NCBI RefSeq assembly: GCF_040802235.1
Contig: NC_133174.1
Location: 106,397,647-106,461,646, forward strand
Reading direction: 5' to 3'
DNA: 64,000 nt
Source: Manis javanica
Lineage: Eukaryota; Chordata; Mammalia; Pholidota; Manidae
The first letter of the stretch is position 1, and the number at the start of each line of letters is the position of its first letter. The notes beneath the pieces were generated by a model. The model saw only the letters and a program-made list of their open reading frames with translations, had not been told where the DNA came from and did no database searches. Positions 52,093 to 63,627 of this stretch are shown in pieces. Position numbers and translations under genes: made by a program.

Positions 52093-52669
52093 GCATACTA
52101 AGGAAGGTCAGAGCCCCAGTGCTCTGTCTCTGCAGGCACAGACCCAGGGGAAGTAAACAAAGGATACGGAATAAGAGTCTTTGTTCTGGACCCCAAACAC
52201 ATATTTTGAACTCTAAAATGATGACCCAGTGAGACCTAGAAAGCGGTTTCTATCCACAAAACCCTCAGGTATCAGCTGCAAAATGCTCATCCCCAGGCAG
52301 CACCTTCCCCGCCCCCAGCCCATCCCAGTGGGCTATAAACTGCAAGGAGGTTCTTGACATTTAAGATCAGGGCCTGGTCTGACCTTCCATTTCCATGCTG
52401 ATTTTATAAGCTTAACTTTGCCTGTTAGCAGGTCTTTTTAGGACCTTGACTCAGGGCCAGCAGAGCTGGGTCTACTTCCTACCTGCCCAGGGTATGTGCT
52501 CATATAACCCTTGGTTACACAGGCCGTTGGAGAAAAGCCTCAGCCTAAATAACTCCAAACAGATAATAGAAAAGCCACTTATATTTAGCTTTAGGATATC
52601 ATAAGTGATTTTTTGGCAGTGTATTTCCCTTCCTAAGGATGGGTGGATTAGGCTAATATTAAAATTAAC
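52093..52669. other. Intergenic DNA, no feature recognised
   Basis: Nothing was assigned. Confidence 0.35.
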
Positions 52670-52950
52670 TTTATGAGAAGCAGTACCGCAGAGTGGTTAA
52701 AAGCCTTTATAGCACAGCCGTTGTGGGCTTATAACCACACGGCCAGGTTTCCATTCCAGTCACCACTGCTATTTATTTCTGTCTCCAAGGCTTTCTCTTC
52801 ATCTATAAAACAAGGTAGCCAGAGTACCTTCCTCATCGGTGTTTGTGAGGACTGCATAAAATATAATGCATGCAAACCACTTACTGTGACGCCTGGCCTG
52901 TGGAAGCATTCCACAAGGGGTAGTGATCATAATTAGCATCACATTATTAT
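52670..52950 (+). repeat. MIR SINE
   Basis: gcagtaccgcagagtggtta, tggtta-aaagcctttatag, ttctcttcatctataaaaca, cttcctcatcggtgtttgtg, gacgcctggcctgtggaagc. Full-length sense copy including the 5' tRNA-like head. Confidence 0.75.
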
Positions 52951-54348
52951 TATTTCCCCAGTAGACCCGCTAGGCCTCGGGAAAGGGAGCCTGAAGATAG
53001 CCTGGGGGAGGAGCATGTGAGGGAGTCAGACCAGGATTAAAAACTGTCTGCAATCCGGAAACAACACTCCACACTAGAAAACTGACTTGTCGGCTTGTTA
53101 TCCTGAAAACCACCAAAACCTACTTTCTCCACCCTTGTTCCTAGGCTCGTGCAATTTCCTCAGCAGGTTTACTCTAGAGTGAGTGGGTGGCGTAGGCCCG
53201 AGACCAGCTGGAGCCTGCTGGGAAACACTTCTCTGTGCCAGGGCATAGGCTCCGCTGTAGTCCAGTGTGTGTTTGCAAGGTGAATGGTTGTTACCCATGC
53301 AGTCACCTTTGTCCATGAAGGGTGGCGGCAGAGGAGGACGCCAAAGCCCATGGGAGCATAAACACCCCTCCGCCTTGGGCAGGGCTCACCCGCCTCCACA
53401 TCCTTGTCAGATTATGCTTCCTTGTGTGATGTGCTTGGAAAAACGATTAGAAAATAGACGGGGTTTTTTCTACATAGGACATGGTAAAAAGACCTCTTGG
53501 AAATAATCAGGGCTAAAGCCTGAACTGTATTCCAAGCCAGGAAGACAAATTGGTGAATCCGGTCTTTATGGCCTGGTTCCTCCATTGTTGCCAACCCTAG
53601 CACTTTGAACAAGCCCTTGTGAACTCTTTGCTTCTCCACTTACACAGCTACACACTTGTCTCTCCCCTCTTACTTCATTTACTTTTTGCACAGGTAATAT
53701 ATAGCTAATTTAGGTCACTAATAGCAAATTCACCAGGCACACAAAGTTTGCAGGACCGGCTTCATCTCCCCGCCCCCATTACCTTCCTATCCACCCGCAA
53801 GTGATCTGTGTTACCACAGTCTGCTGTTCCCCCCCAGAGATAATCTATATATACAAGCATATACTATGTTAGCACTAATGGTAGCATTCTTATTCCCAGT
53901 GTATTCTCGGTGTCTAGCAGAGTGCCAAACACATCGGCCTTCCCAAAAGTTTGTTGGTTGAATATTTGTTTGCTCCCAAGTTTGTTGCCTCATCCCAGCC
54001 CTGGGTGTCTGTCCTGTCTAGTTGATATTTCCACAGGCATATCAACATGTTACCTGTTTGGGCTTGCCAGTCTGGCTGTACTTTGTCAGGACTGAGATTT
54101 ACACAGGGGCTGCTAGGGCCTTGCTTACTATAAACAACTCATTATATTCCACAATAGAACTCTGAAACAGAACCCTGATGTACTCATTTTCTTCCCTGCT
54201 TTATTCTGTGTCAAGCCCAACCTTAGCTTTAGTGGGGGCTTCTTGGTGGTGGTCTTTGCCTGAGGCTAGGATTAAAGAGATTTTGATGCCACGTTCATCT
54301 TGGTGGAGTCTCTAAGCACACTCAGCTCAGATTCTTGGCTCAGGAGAT
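52951..54348. other. Intergenic DNA, no gene recognised
   Basis: Open frames on both strands near 53.1-53.6 kb have no recognised family. Confidence 0.35.
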
Positions 54349-54364
54349 AAAATGCAGGAGTTTC

Positions 54365-54566
54365 ATGTAAGAATTTATTCACTATGTAAGAACTCATTCA
54401 CCGTGTAAAAACTTGTTTGTTATGCTTCAGAAGATTGGAGACTGACGAGAATTAGGCTTGAGATGGATTAATGATTGTACATTGAGCATTGACCCCCCTA
54501 TACTGAATTTTATTGTTGTTAACAACCATTTGATCAATAAATATGAGAGATGCCCTCTCAAAAAAA
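54365..54566 (+). mobile_element. LTR-derived A-tailed retroposon, copy B
   Basis: A 202-bp insertion with an exact 16-bp duplication aaaatgcaggagtttc (54349-54364 and 54567-54582). It is 5' truncated and begins inside the 19-bp-period repeat region (atgtaagaatttattcacta). It ends with aataaatatgagagatgccc, tctc and an A-tail. The nick reads TTTT/AT, as for L1 endonuclease. Confidence 0.9.
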
Positions 54567-54829
54567 AAAATGCAGGAGTTTCTGAATCACTGCAGTATGC
54601 CTCAGCCCCGGCCAGAGCTGGCTTTTCCAGAAGCATCCAAGCATGTAGGCATTGAGTGCCCTCATTCTCTCTCTCCCTCCTCCTAATGTGACGAGGGGAC
54701 AGGTTGGACTCCTGCATGTGATCCATATAAAAGGGCCAAAGGAAGAAAGGAAAGCAGGGTCTAGGAGGTTTGCTCCTGGTCCTGCTGTATTCTCATAAGG
54801 CTTACAGACCCAGGGAGGCAGCAGGGCAG

Positions 54830-55085
54830 AACAGTGAAGAGAACAGAGTTTGGGATCACATTACTTGGGCTGGGGTCCTGACTCTGCCACTTATCAGCTG
54901 TGTGACCTTAGGCAAGTTATCTAACTTCTCTGAACCCCAGTTTCTTGAACTATACAATGGGGATGACAACTGTACCTACTTTAAAGGATTACTATGAGAA
55001 TTTAATGAGTTAATGGACTGCAAAGCATTTAAAATAGTGCCTGGCACATGGGAACTGCTATATAAATGCTTTTGAAATAAAAATA
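54830..55085 (+). repeat. MIR SINE
   Basis: tggggtcctgactctgccac, gctgtgtgaccttaggcaag, ctctgaaccccagtttcttg, agtgcctggcacatgggaac. Well preserved. Confidence 0.85.
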
Positions 55086-56098
55086 AAACTTTTAATGGTA
55101 CTGGTTCCTGTGTTAGATCCATTTCCCCTATTCCCTGACCGTAAGTTTCAATGCTTTCGCTTACTGATCTGAGACCCTTGGTGCACTTTTTTCCTATTGG
55201 GAGAACACTGAATGCTGTGCTGTATGGTGCTTCCCTTACACCCAGGGGAAAACCTGAAAAATAGCCTGTTTCTAGGTTTAAAATCTTGTATAAAGGCAGG
55301 ATTGTGCTAGCTAAAATCCCTACTACACTGCCTTTTGCTTGGGGCTGCTCTAGAGGCCCCACTCTACCTTTAGAGTGCTGAGCCCTCCTGAGAGCTTCTT
55401 CAGCCAGGGCCTTCTGGGAAGAGTTGCTGTGGCTGCTGAGCTAGGCGAAGCACTTGGCCTCCCCAAAGACCTTGTGTGCTGCTATGGCAACAGGCCTTAG
55501 CCCTGGAGGATTGCAGAGCAACACATCAGTCTGGGAGCCAGCTCCAGGTCTCAATGGTCATCAGATGTCATTCTACCTGATTGGCAGGCTGTGCTCCAGA
55601 TGTGAGAGGTGTCCTTGCTCTTCAGAGGGCTGGGTTGTCAGCCCAGCTCCTCCCAGGCCTGCTCTCCGGACATCTCCTGTTTCTGCATTATCCCAACACA
55701 AGCAGCATGCCTTCCAAATGTCCTTGCACCAGAAAGACATCCAAAGTCAGCTCACTGAGTCAGCTCACATATAGCTTGGCCAGGGGCTCCTGGGGAGGTT
55801 CCATGAGAGGTGCCAGGGACTGGCATCCAGGAAGCCTTCAGAGCCTCAAGAATGGGTCCTGGACAGCTCTCGGTCACGTTGGCTGACTCACTCAGGTCTT
55901 GACATCTCTCAGTGATGGGAAACCTAATGACCACAGCCACATGTGCCTTCTTTCCCTGTGGCTTGTGCCCAGGCAGGGTTGGGCCCAGCTGTGCCAGAAC
56001 AGCAGGGGTTCAAAGGACACACCACAGGGTTCCCAGGTGCTGCCCACACAGTTAAGTGCAGTTCTGTGGACATGGAGAAAAAAGCGTATCCTTAACAA
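55086..56098. other. Intergenic DNA, no gene recognised
   Basis: Moderately GC-rich. Open frames at 55454-55886 have no recognised family. Confidence 0.35.
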
Positions 56099-56638
56099 TG
56101 TCGTGGAGGAAAAATTTCCCTCTACCCTTTAAGGTTATTCTAATCTGGTCTAAGAATTAAATGGACGTGAGACAGATTAACAGGAGACAATCAAATTTAG
56201 TTATGTACGTATGAGGAAACTACACAATCAAGAGATGCCACAGTCAGGCAAAATGAGGTTGTGCATCACCCTGAACTAAAGAGAAGGAGGTAGGGGTCTG
56301 GGACCTCAACAGGAAGGAAAGCAATTCATAGGAAGCTGAAAAGGAGTAAATGTTTCATAAACAAAGGTTTGCTGGGCCCCACAGGAACACTGGGACACAG
56401 AGAGGAATTTTAACAAACAGACTTTGCTAAATTCCTCACCGTCTACCCCTAGTTCATATTATAATGTAATTGTCTATGGTGATGGCTCCCTTCCTGGAGC
56501 AGGTCCTCCATCCTAATACTTTTAATGTAGCTGGGGGGAAAGTCAAAGTTTCTCTCTGAGTCTCTTGGGTATTGATTATTTTCTTCTTGAAATAATGTGC
56601 ATGCCAAATTTTGGGGTGGCCTGCCCGTGGCCCCTACA
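56099..56638 (-). mobile_element. ERV1-like solo LTR, copy 2, minus strand
   Basis: It starts tgtcgtggaggaaaaatttc and ends gtggcccctaca. It aligns end to end with the LTR at 49037-49573 in the same orientation. Flanks (acaa on the left, aggg on the right) do not match, so the duplication is lost or the ends are off by a base or two. Confidence 0.75.
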
Positions 56639-56659
56639 AGGGGAAAAATGTTCAAAAGG

Positions 56660-56942
56660 ATATTAGTGTGTCAACTGATGAAACTGGAAACCAGACAGTA
56701 AAGTATTGTAACACTGTTAGATTTATGAAACTGATAGCAGTACCAGTGCTTTGGAACATGTATCTCTATGCTTAGGAAATACACACTGAATTATAGGGAT
56801 AAACAATCATGATGTATACAACTCACTCTCAAATGGCTCAGAAAAAAAGTGTGTGTGTGTGTGTGTGTGTATAAAAAGGATATATATATATATATATAAT
56901 GTGTATGTGTGTGTATATATATATAATGTATACACATAATGC

Positions 56943-56982
<40 letters not shown>

Positions 56983-57127
56983 GAGAAAGAACCTAAACGA
57001 TAAAGGGAACAGGATAAAATGTTAACAATAGGTGAATCTGGGTAAAGGGTATATAAGTGTTCTTTGTACCATTTTTATTTTTGCAACATTAGGTAAATTT
57101 GGAATTACTCCAAATAAAAAGTTAAAA
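56660..57127 (+). mobile_element. Old L1M 3' end with expanded microsatellite
   Basis: The end (ggtgaatctgggtaaagggt, ggaattactccaaataaaaa) is an L1M 3' terminus. A (GT)n-(TA)n-(GT)n tract at about 56849-56980 interrupts it. Confidence 0.55.
56849..56980 (+). repeat. Compound (GT)n/(TA)n microsatellite
   Basis: Two pure GT runs (the second about 15 units at 56947-56978) flank TA runs. Alternating purine-pyrimidine DNA of this kind is length-variable. Confidence 0.95.
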
Positions 57128-57644
57128 AGTTATGACCAGCTGTCAGGTACAAAGATGGGGGGTGAGGGAGTGGTGAGAAATGAAAGCAGCACCCAGATCC
57201 TTTTTTCCCCAGCTTCACCTAGATATCATTGGCATGTAACTTTGTGTAAGGTTAAGATGCAACACATGCTGGAGAAGCCAAGATGGCGGCATGAGTAGGG
57301 CAGTGGAAATCTCCTCCTGAAACCATATGTATTTTTGAATATACAACAAATACAACTATTCCTAACAGAGAGACCAGAGGATACAGTACAACAGCCAGGC
57401 TACATCTTCATCTGCGAAAACTCAGCATCTCACGAAGGGGGTAAGATACAAGCCATGGCGCAGCAGGACCCAAGCGCTCTCTCCACCCAGGCTCCCTGGT
57501 GGGAGGAAAGGAGTCGGAGCGGGGAGGGAGTGGAAGTGCAGGACTGCTAAATAACCAGCCCTAGTAATCCACACCAGGAGCGAAGACACACATTGCATGG
57601 TGTACTGGATATTAGAGAAATGGAAAGAAAAAATCTGCGAGCAG

Positions 57645-58073
57645 CTCTTACAACACTAAACTATGTTTTCTACCTTTATCTTGCATCTACCTACCACTTC
57701 AGCATTTTATTAAAAATAAAAATAATAATAATAATAAAGGGAGAAATGTGGGATCCACATATAAATCAAGTATAAAAATCAAACAAATATTCATATTTGA
57801 CCTGATTGTTTATAGTTCATAATGCGTGATCAAAACCGAAAGTTTCTGTGATGACTGCCCTTGTACTGTTCACCATGTAAGAACTTACTCAGTATGTAGG
57901 AATTTGTTCACCATGTAAGAACTTGTTTGTTATGCTTCAGAAGATTGGAGACTGACGAGAATTAGGCTTGAGATGGATTAATGTGCATTGAGCATTGACT
58001 CCCCTATACAGAATTTTATTGTTGTTAACAACCATTTGATCAATAAATATGAGAGATGCCCTCTCAAAAAAAA
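57645..58073 (+). mobile_element. LTR-derived A-tailed retroposon, copy C (longest)
   Basis: A 429-bp insertion with an exact 17-bp duplication aaaaaatctgcgagcag (57628-57644 and 58074-58090). It starts in sequence that looks like the 3' interior of an endogenous retrovirus. A purine tract aaagggagaa (57736-57745) then precedes tgtgggatcc, a plausible LTR start at 57747. The LTR-like part runs to aataaatatgagagatgccc, tctc and a 13-base A-tail. The duplication and tail show L1-type mobilisation of an LTR-terminated RNA. At 57873-57930 the word caccatgtaagaactt recurs in a 19-bp-period array. Confidence 0.9.
57873..57930 (+). repeat. 19-bp-period tandem repeat inside the LTR part
   Basis: About three units: ttcaccatgtaagaactta, ctcagtatgtaggaatttg, ttcaccatgtaagaacttg. 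Copy B (54365-54420) has about three units, copy A only one. Confidence 0.8.
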
Positions 58074-58744
58074 AAAAAATCTGCGAGCAGGTCCCTGCAG
58101 CCAGCTCCACTGGGACAAAAGAAAAGCGAGTGCTTTTTGAAAGTCTTAAAGGGACAGGAGCCTCAGAGCTGAATGGAAGCATCCTGACACACTCAGCCCA
58201 GCAGCTGGGAATCCCAGGGAACTTCAGGAGCCCCAGCCCCCTGGGAGGCAACACAGCCCTGAGGCCCCTCACAGTGATAAACAGCCTGCCAGTAGCTCCC
58301 CCTCAGGCACAGCCCCACCACAGCGGCTGAGCAACCAGAAAGCAGCCCCATGCGTGCACGCAGTGGCAGAGCAGCCAGAGAGCAGCCGCCTCCACAGCAA
58401 CCAACCAGAATCTCCTCCCAGCATGCAGCCGCCTGGGCGAGACCCAGAGGCTGCCGCCAACATGCAACTGCCTGACACAGGCAGAGGAAACCAGGGCAAG
58501 GTGCAAAGGGGTGCCATTCTCACAGGAGAGCACAGCTGGCATGCCTGCCACTCCCCGCAGGGCTACGGGCTACCCTGATAGCAACTCAGCCCATGGCAGA
58601 TTAGGGGATTAATCTGGAGGCTGCACCAAGTGTGTGGGTAACCAACACAGGAAGCAGAGAATGGCAAGGCAACCAGCAAGCAGGAAAGGACTTTGTTCTC
58701 TGAGCTGACACACATGCTACATGCCTACAACTACCTCTATCCCC

Positions 58745-59594
58745 ATGAAAAGGCAAAAGAATTTGGTCGAGTCTAGAATTACCCACACAACCCCCAAGAG
58801 AGGGCCTGGAGAGATAGATTTAACCAATCTACCCGAAAAAGAATTCAAAATAAAGGTCATAACCATGCTGATGGACCTACAGAGAAAACTGCAAGAGCTA
58901 AAGAATCAAGTTGGGAGGGAGAATACAGAAATAAAACAATCTCTGGAAGGACTGAAGAGCAGACTGGATGAGGTGCAAGAGGCCATTAATGGAATAGAAA
59001 TCAGAGAACAGGAACACAGAGAAGCTGAATCAGAGAGAGATAAAAGGATCTCCAGGAATGAAAGAATATTAAGAGAATTGTGTGACAAACCCAAATGGAA
59101 CAATATTTGGATTATAGGGGTACCAGAAGAAGAAGAGTGAGAAAAAGCGATTAAAAACTGTCTTTGAGGAAATAATTGCTGAAAACTTCCCCAAACTGGG
59201 AGGAAATAGTCTCTCAGACCATGGAGGCCCACAGAACTCCCAACACAATGGACCCAAGGAGGACAACACCAAGACATATAACAATTAAAATGGCAAAGAT
59301 CAAAGACAAGGACAGAGGATTAAAGGCAGCCACAGAGAGAAAAAAGATCACCTACAAAGGAAAACCCAGCAGGCTATCATCAGACTTCTCTACAAGAACC
59401 TTACAGGCCAGAAGAGAATGGTATGATATATTTAATGCAATGAAACAGAAGGGTTTGAACCAAGAATTCTATATCCAGCATGATTATCATTTAAATATGA
59501 AGGAGGGATTAAACAATTCCCAGACAAGCAAAAGTTGAGGGAATTTGCCTCCCACAAACCATCTCTACAGGATATTTTCAAGGTACTGCTCTAG
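58745..59594 (+). pseudogene. L1 ORF1 (first L1), frameshifted
   Basis: ORF1p is the RNA-binding chaperone of L1. The chosen start is the ATG at 58745 (MKRQKNLVESRITHTTPK), which aligns with the ORF1 start of the nested L1; an in-frame ATG at 58721 is not shared. The coiled-coil part (MLMDLQRKLQELKNQV) runs to about 59090 and the RRM starts NIWIIGVPEEE. A stop at 59138-59140 and frameshifts near 59150-59205 break it. The C-terminal domain follows (TTPRHITIKMAKIKDKDR, ITYKGKPSRLSSDFS, LQARREWYDIFNAMKQKG) and ends at 59594. Confidence 0.9.
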
Positions 59595-59889
59595 ATGGAA
59601 GCACTCCTGAGGCTAAATAGATGACAACAGAGAAAATAAAATCACAAAAAAGAAAGCAGACCAACCAAATACTACCTGAAGGCAAAAAATAAAATCAACT
59701 ACTCACAAAAGCAGTCAAAGGAACCACAAAAGAGTACAGATTAAAACACCTACCATATAAAGAATGGAGAAGGAGGAATACGAAGGGAGAGAAATGAAGA
59801 ACCATCAGACTGTGTTTATAATAGCTTAATAAGAGAGTAAAGTTAGATGATTAGATAGTAAAGAAGCTACCCTTGAACCTTTGGTAACC

Positions 59890-61574
59890 ATGAATCTAAA
59901 GACTGCAATGGCAATAAGTACATATCTTTCAATAATCACCCTAAATGTAAACGGACTAAATGCACCAATCAAAACACACAGAGGAAAGAATGGATAAAAA
60001 AGCAAGACCCATCTATATGCTGCTTACAAGAGACTCACCTCAAACCCAAAGACATACACAGACTAAAAGTCAAGGGATGGAAAAAGATATTTCATGCAAA
60101 CAACAAGGAGAAAAAAGCAGGTGTTGCAATACTAGTATCAGACAAAATACACTTCAAAACAAAGAAAGTCACAAGAGATAAAGAAGGACATTACATAATG
60201 ATAAGGGGGTCAGTCCAACAAGAGGATATAACCATTATAAATATATATGCACCCAATACGGGAGCATCAACATATGTGAAAGAAATACTAACAGAATTAA
60301 AGGAGGAAAATAGAATGCAATGCATTTGTTCTAGGAGACATCAACACACCACTCACTCCAAAGGACAGATCCACCAGACAGAAAATAAATAAGGACACAG
60401 AGGCACTGAACAACACACTAGAACAGATGGACTTAACAGATATCTACAGAACTCTGCACCCAAAAGCAGCAGGATACACATTGTTCTCAAGTGCACATGG
60501 AACATTTTCGAGAATAGACCACAAACTAGGCCACAAAAAGAGCCTCAGTAAATTCGAAAAGATTGAAATTTTACCAACCAACTTCTCAGACAGCAAAGGC
60601 ATAAAACTACAAATAAATTGTACAAAGAAAACAAAAAGGCTCACAAACACATGGAGGCTTAACAACATGCTCCTAAATAATCAATGGATCAATGAAAAAA
60701 CTAAAACAGAGATCAAGCAATATATGGAGACAAATGACAACAGCCGCACAAAGCCCCAACTTCTGTGGGATGCAGCAAAGGCAGTTCTAAGAGGAAAGTA
60801 TATAGCAATCCAGGCCTGTTTAGAGAAGGAAGAGCAATCCCAAATGAATAGTCTAAAGTCACAATTATTGAAACTGGAAAAAGAAGAACAAATGAGGCCC
60901 AAAGTCAGCAGAAGGAAGGACATAATAAAGATCAGAGAAGAAATAAATAAAATTGAGAAGAATAAAACAATAGAAAAAAATCCATGAAACCAAGACCTAG
61001 TTATTTGAGAAAATAAAATAGATAAGCCCCTACCCAGACTTCTTAAGAGAAAAAGAGAATCTACACACATCAACAGAATCAGAAATGAGAAAGGAAAAAT
61101 CATGATCGATCTCACAGAAATACAAAAAATTACTAGAGAACACTAAGAAAATTTATATGCCTACAAGCTGGAAAACCTAGAAGAAATGGAAAACTTCCCA
61201 GAAAAATACAACCTTCCAAGACTGACCAAGGAAGAAACAGAAAATCTAAACAGACCAATTACCAGCAACAAAATTGAAGCGGTAATCAAAAAACTACCCA
61301 AAAACAAAACTTCCGGTCCAGATGGATTCGCTGCTGAATTTTATCAGACATATAGAGAAGACATAATACCCATTCTCTTTAAAGTTTTCCAAAAAATAGA
61401 AGAGGAGGGAATACTTCCAAACTCACTCTATGAAGCCAGCATCACTCTAATAGCAAAACCAAGCAAAGACACCACAAAAAAGGTAAATTACAGACCAATA
61501 TCCCTGATGAACATAGATGCAAAAATACTCAACAAAATATTAGCAAACTGAATTCTAAAATACATCAAGAGGAT
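59890..61574 (+). pseudogene. L1 ORF2, first part, up to the nested L1
   Basis: ORF2p is the L1 endonuclease and reverse transcriptase. It begins near 59890-59908 (MAISTYLSIITLNVNGLNAP, the endonuclease start). Frameshifts follow at once, but QEDITIINIYAPNTGAS, MDLTDIYRTLHPKAAGYTLF and the RT entry words [30 protein letters not shown] and [20 protein letters not shown] are clear. A stop follows ILAN at 61549-61551. The frame is then cut at 61574, in the KRI of YIKRI, by the second L1. Confidence 0.9.
61557..61574 (+). repeat. Target-site duplication, left copy
   Basis: aaaatacatcaagaggat, matching 63628-63645 with one mismatch. The opposite strand reads TTTT/AG at the nick, as for L1 endonuclease. 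Confidence 0.9.
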
Positions 61575-62203
61575 AAGATTAAAGATGGTGGCATGAGAGG
61601 AGAGACAGAGGCTTCCTCCTAAAACTGGATACAATTAGAAAATATAGTTGGCACAACTAATCCTGAGAGAGCAACAGGAAAGAGGACAGCGTCAGACTGC
61701 ACACACCTGGAGAAAAGAGCAGACCTCACCAAACGGGGTAACATATCAGAGCCATGGCTCTGAGAGACCCGGGCCCTTCCCCCACCCCAGCTCACCAGTG
61801 GGAGGAAGAGAAACAGAGCAGGGAGGGAGTGGAAGGCTTGGGACTGCTAATACCTAGCTCCGGAGATCTGCTCTGGGAGCACAAACCTACATTTCATGGT
61901 GCTTTCATGAGACTCACATGACTACCGGGTTGGAAAGTTAATACAGGCAGAGTTCCTGGGGAGACTGGGATTCCAGCCGCTTGTGGAAAGCAGGGATCCA
62001 TATCTGGCTGCTCTGGGACAATAACTTATATGTGTGTGCCCGGCCCACTGGCTCAGGCAGTGGAGACAGGCACAGGAGCCAGGAGGCGGGGAACAGCTCT
62101 TTCCTACCCCCAGTACCACTCCCCTGTGACCTCTGACATTGCTTCAGGGGCTGAGCAGCTCCAGAATAGAGCTTCTGGACACTAGAGGGCGCCATATACA
62201 GAC

Positions 62204-63051
62204 ATGAAATGCCAAAGGAACCTTGTCCAGAGTAAAATTATTAATACAACTCCCAAGAAAGATTTAAATGATATGGACCTCGTGACTCTTCCTGAAAGGG
62301 AGTTCAAAATAAAATCATCAACATCCTAATGGAGGTAGAGAAAGACATCCAAGAACTCAGGAATGAATTCAGGTCAGAGACCCAATCGTTAAAGAGCACA
62401 ATGGAGGGTACTAAAAGCAGGTTGGATATGGTGGAGGAGACAATAAGTGAAATAGAAACTAGAGAAGAGGAATACAAAGAAGCTGAGGCACAGAGAGAAA
62501 AAACGATCTCTAAGAATGAAAGAATATTGAGAGAACTGTGTGACCAATCCAAGCAGAACAATACTCGTATTATAGGGATACCAGAAGAAGAGAGAGAGAA
62601 AGGGATAGAAAGTGTCTTTGAGGAGGTAGTTGCTGAAAACTTCCCCAATCTGGGGAAGGACATAGTCTCTCAGGCCATGGAGATCCACAGATCTCCCAAC
62701 ACAAGGGACCCAAGGAAGACAACACCAAGACACATAGTAATTAAAATGGGAAAGATCAAGGATAAGGACAGACTGCTAAAAGCAGCCAGAAACAGAAATA
62801 AGATCACATACAAAGGAAAGCCCATCAGGCTAACATCAGACTTCTCAGCAGAAACCTTACAGGCCAGAAGGGAGTGGCATGATGTATTTAATGCCATGAA
62901 GCAGAAGGGCCTGGAACCAAGATTACTTTATCCCGCAAGACTGTCATTTAAATTTGAAGGAGGGATTAAACAATTTTCAGATAAGCAAAAGCTGAGAGAA
63001 TTTACCTCCCACAAACCATCTCTACAGTCTATTTTGGAGGGACTGCTATAG
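62204..63051 (+). pseudogene. L1 ORF1 (nested L1), one frameshift
   Basis: The start ATG at 62204 (MKCQRNLVQSKIINTT) aligns with the host L1's ORF1 start. A one-base loss near 62312, in the FKIK stretch, shifts to the frame that is open for 240 codons from 62329 to the stop at 63051. That frame has the coiled coil (MEVEKDIQELRNEFRSETQ), the RRM (NTRIIGIPEEEREKG) and the C-terminal domain (TTPRHIVIKMGKIKDKDRLL, LQARREWHDVFNAMKQKG). Apart from the single frameshift it is well preserved. Confidence 0.92.
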
Positions 63052-63334
63052 ATGGAAGTGTTCCTAAGGTTGAAGAGCTGTCACAAGAGGTAATAAAACC
63101 ACAGTAAAGAAAGTAGAACAGCTAATTATGAAGAAAATGCAGAATTAAATTAACTATCCTCAAAGTCAATCAAGGGATAGACAAAAAGTACAGAATTTGA
63201 TACCTAATATATAAAGAATGAAGGAGGAAGAAAAAGGAGGAGAAATAGAAAAGAACCTTTAGATTGTGTTTGTAACAGCATATTAAGTGAGTTAAGTTAG
63301 ACTCTTAGATAGTAAGGAAAGTAACCTGGAACCT

Positions 63335-63627
63335 TTGGTAACCACGAATCTAAAGCCTGAAATGGCAATAAGTACATACCTATCAATAATCACCCTAAAT
63401 GTAAATGGATTGAATGCACCAATCAAAAGACATAGAGTCACTGAATGGATAAAAAAACAAGACCCATCTATATGCTGCTTACAAGAGACTCACCTCAAAC
63501 CCAAAGACATGCACAGACTAAAAGTCAAGGGATGGAAAACATATTTCATGCAAACAATAGGGAGAAAAAAGCAGATGTTGCAATACTAGTATCAGACAAA
63601 ATAGACTTCAAAACAAAGAAAGTAACA
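63335..63627 (+). pseudogene. L1 ORF2 start (nested L1), truncated endonuclease
   Basis: The open frame has MAISTYLSIITLNVNGLNAP, IKRHRVTEWIKKQDPSICCL and QETHLKPKDMHRLKVKGWK, the first quarter of the endonuclease with its N-G-L-N and Q-E-T-H residues. A frameshift near 63575 moves to [16 protein letters not shown], and the element then stops. The catalytic domain is incomplete and RT is absent. Confidence 0.9.

Larger units (their letters stand above)
61575..63627 (+). mobile_element. Nested L1, 5' end present but 3' end missing
   Basis: A 2.05-kb L1 starts at aagattaaagatggtggcat, the 5' end of this L1 group. It carries its 5' UTR, ORF1 and about 290 bases of ORF2, and stops in the A-rich acttcaaaacaaagaaagta. 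It has no 3' UTR and no real A-tail. An 18-bp duplication flanks it. Removing it and one duplication restores the host ORF2 reading frame at IHHDQVGF (63646 on). Its 5' UTR differs from the host L1's, so it is another subfamily. Confidence 0.92.

Noticed and set aside
49037-56638. The two matching LTRs as the ends of one provirus
   Set aside because: The interval holds several ancient MIRs and another LTR and no retroviral genes, and flanking duplications do not match between the outer ends.
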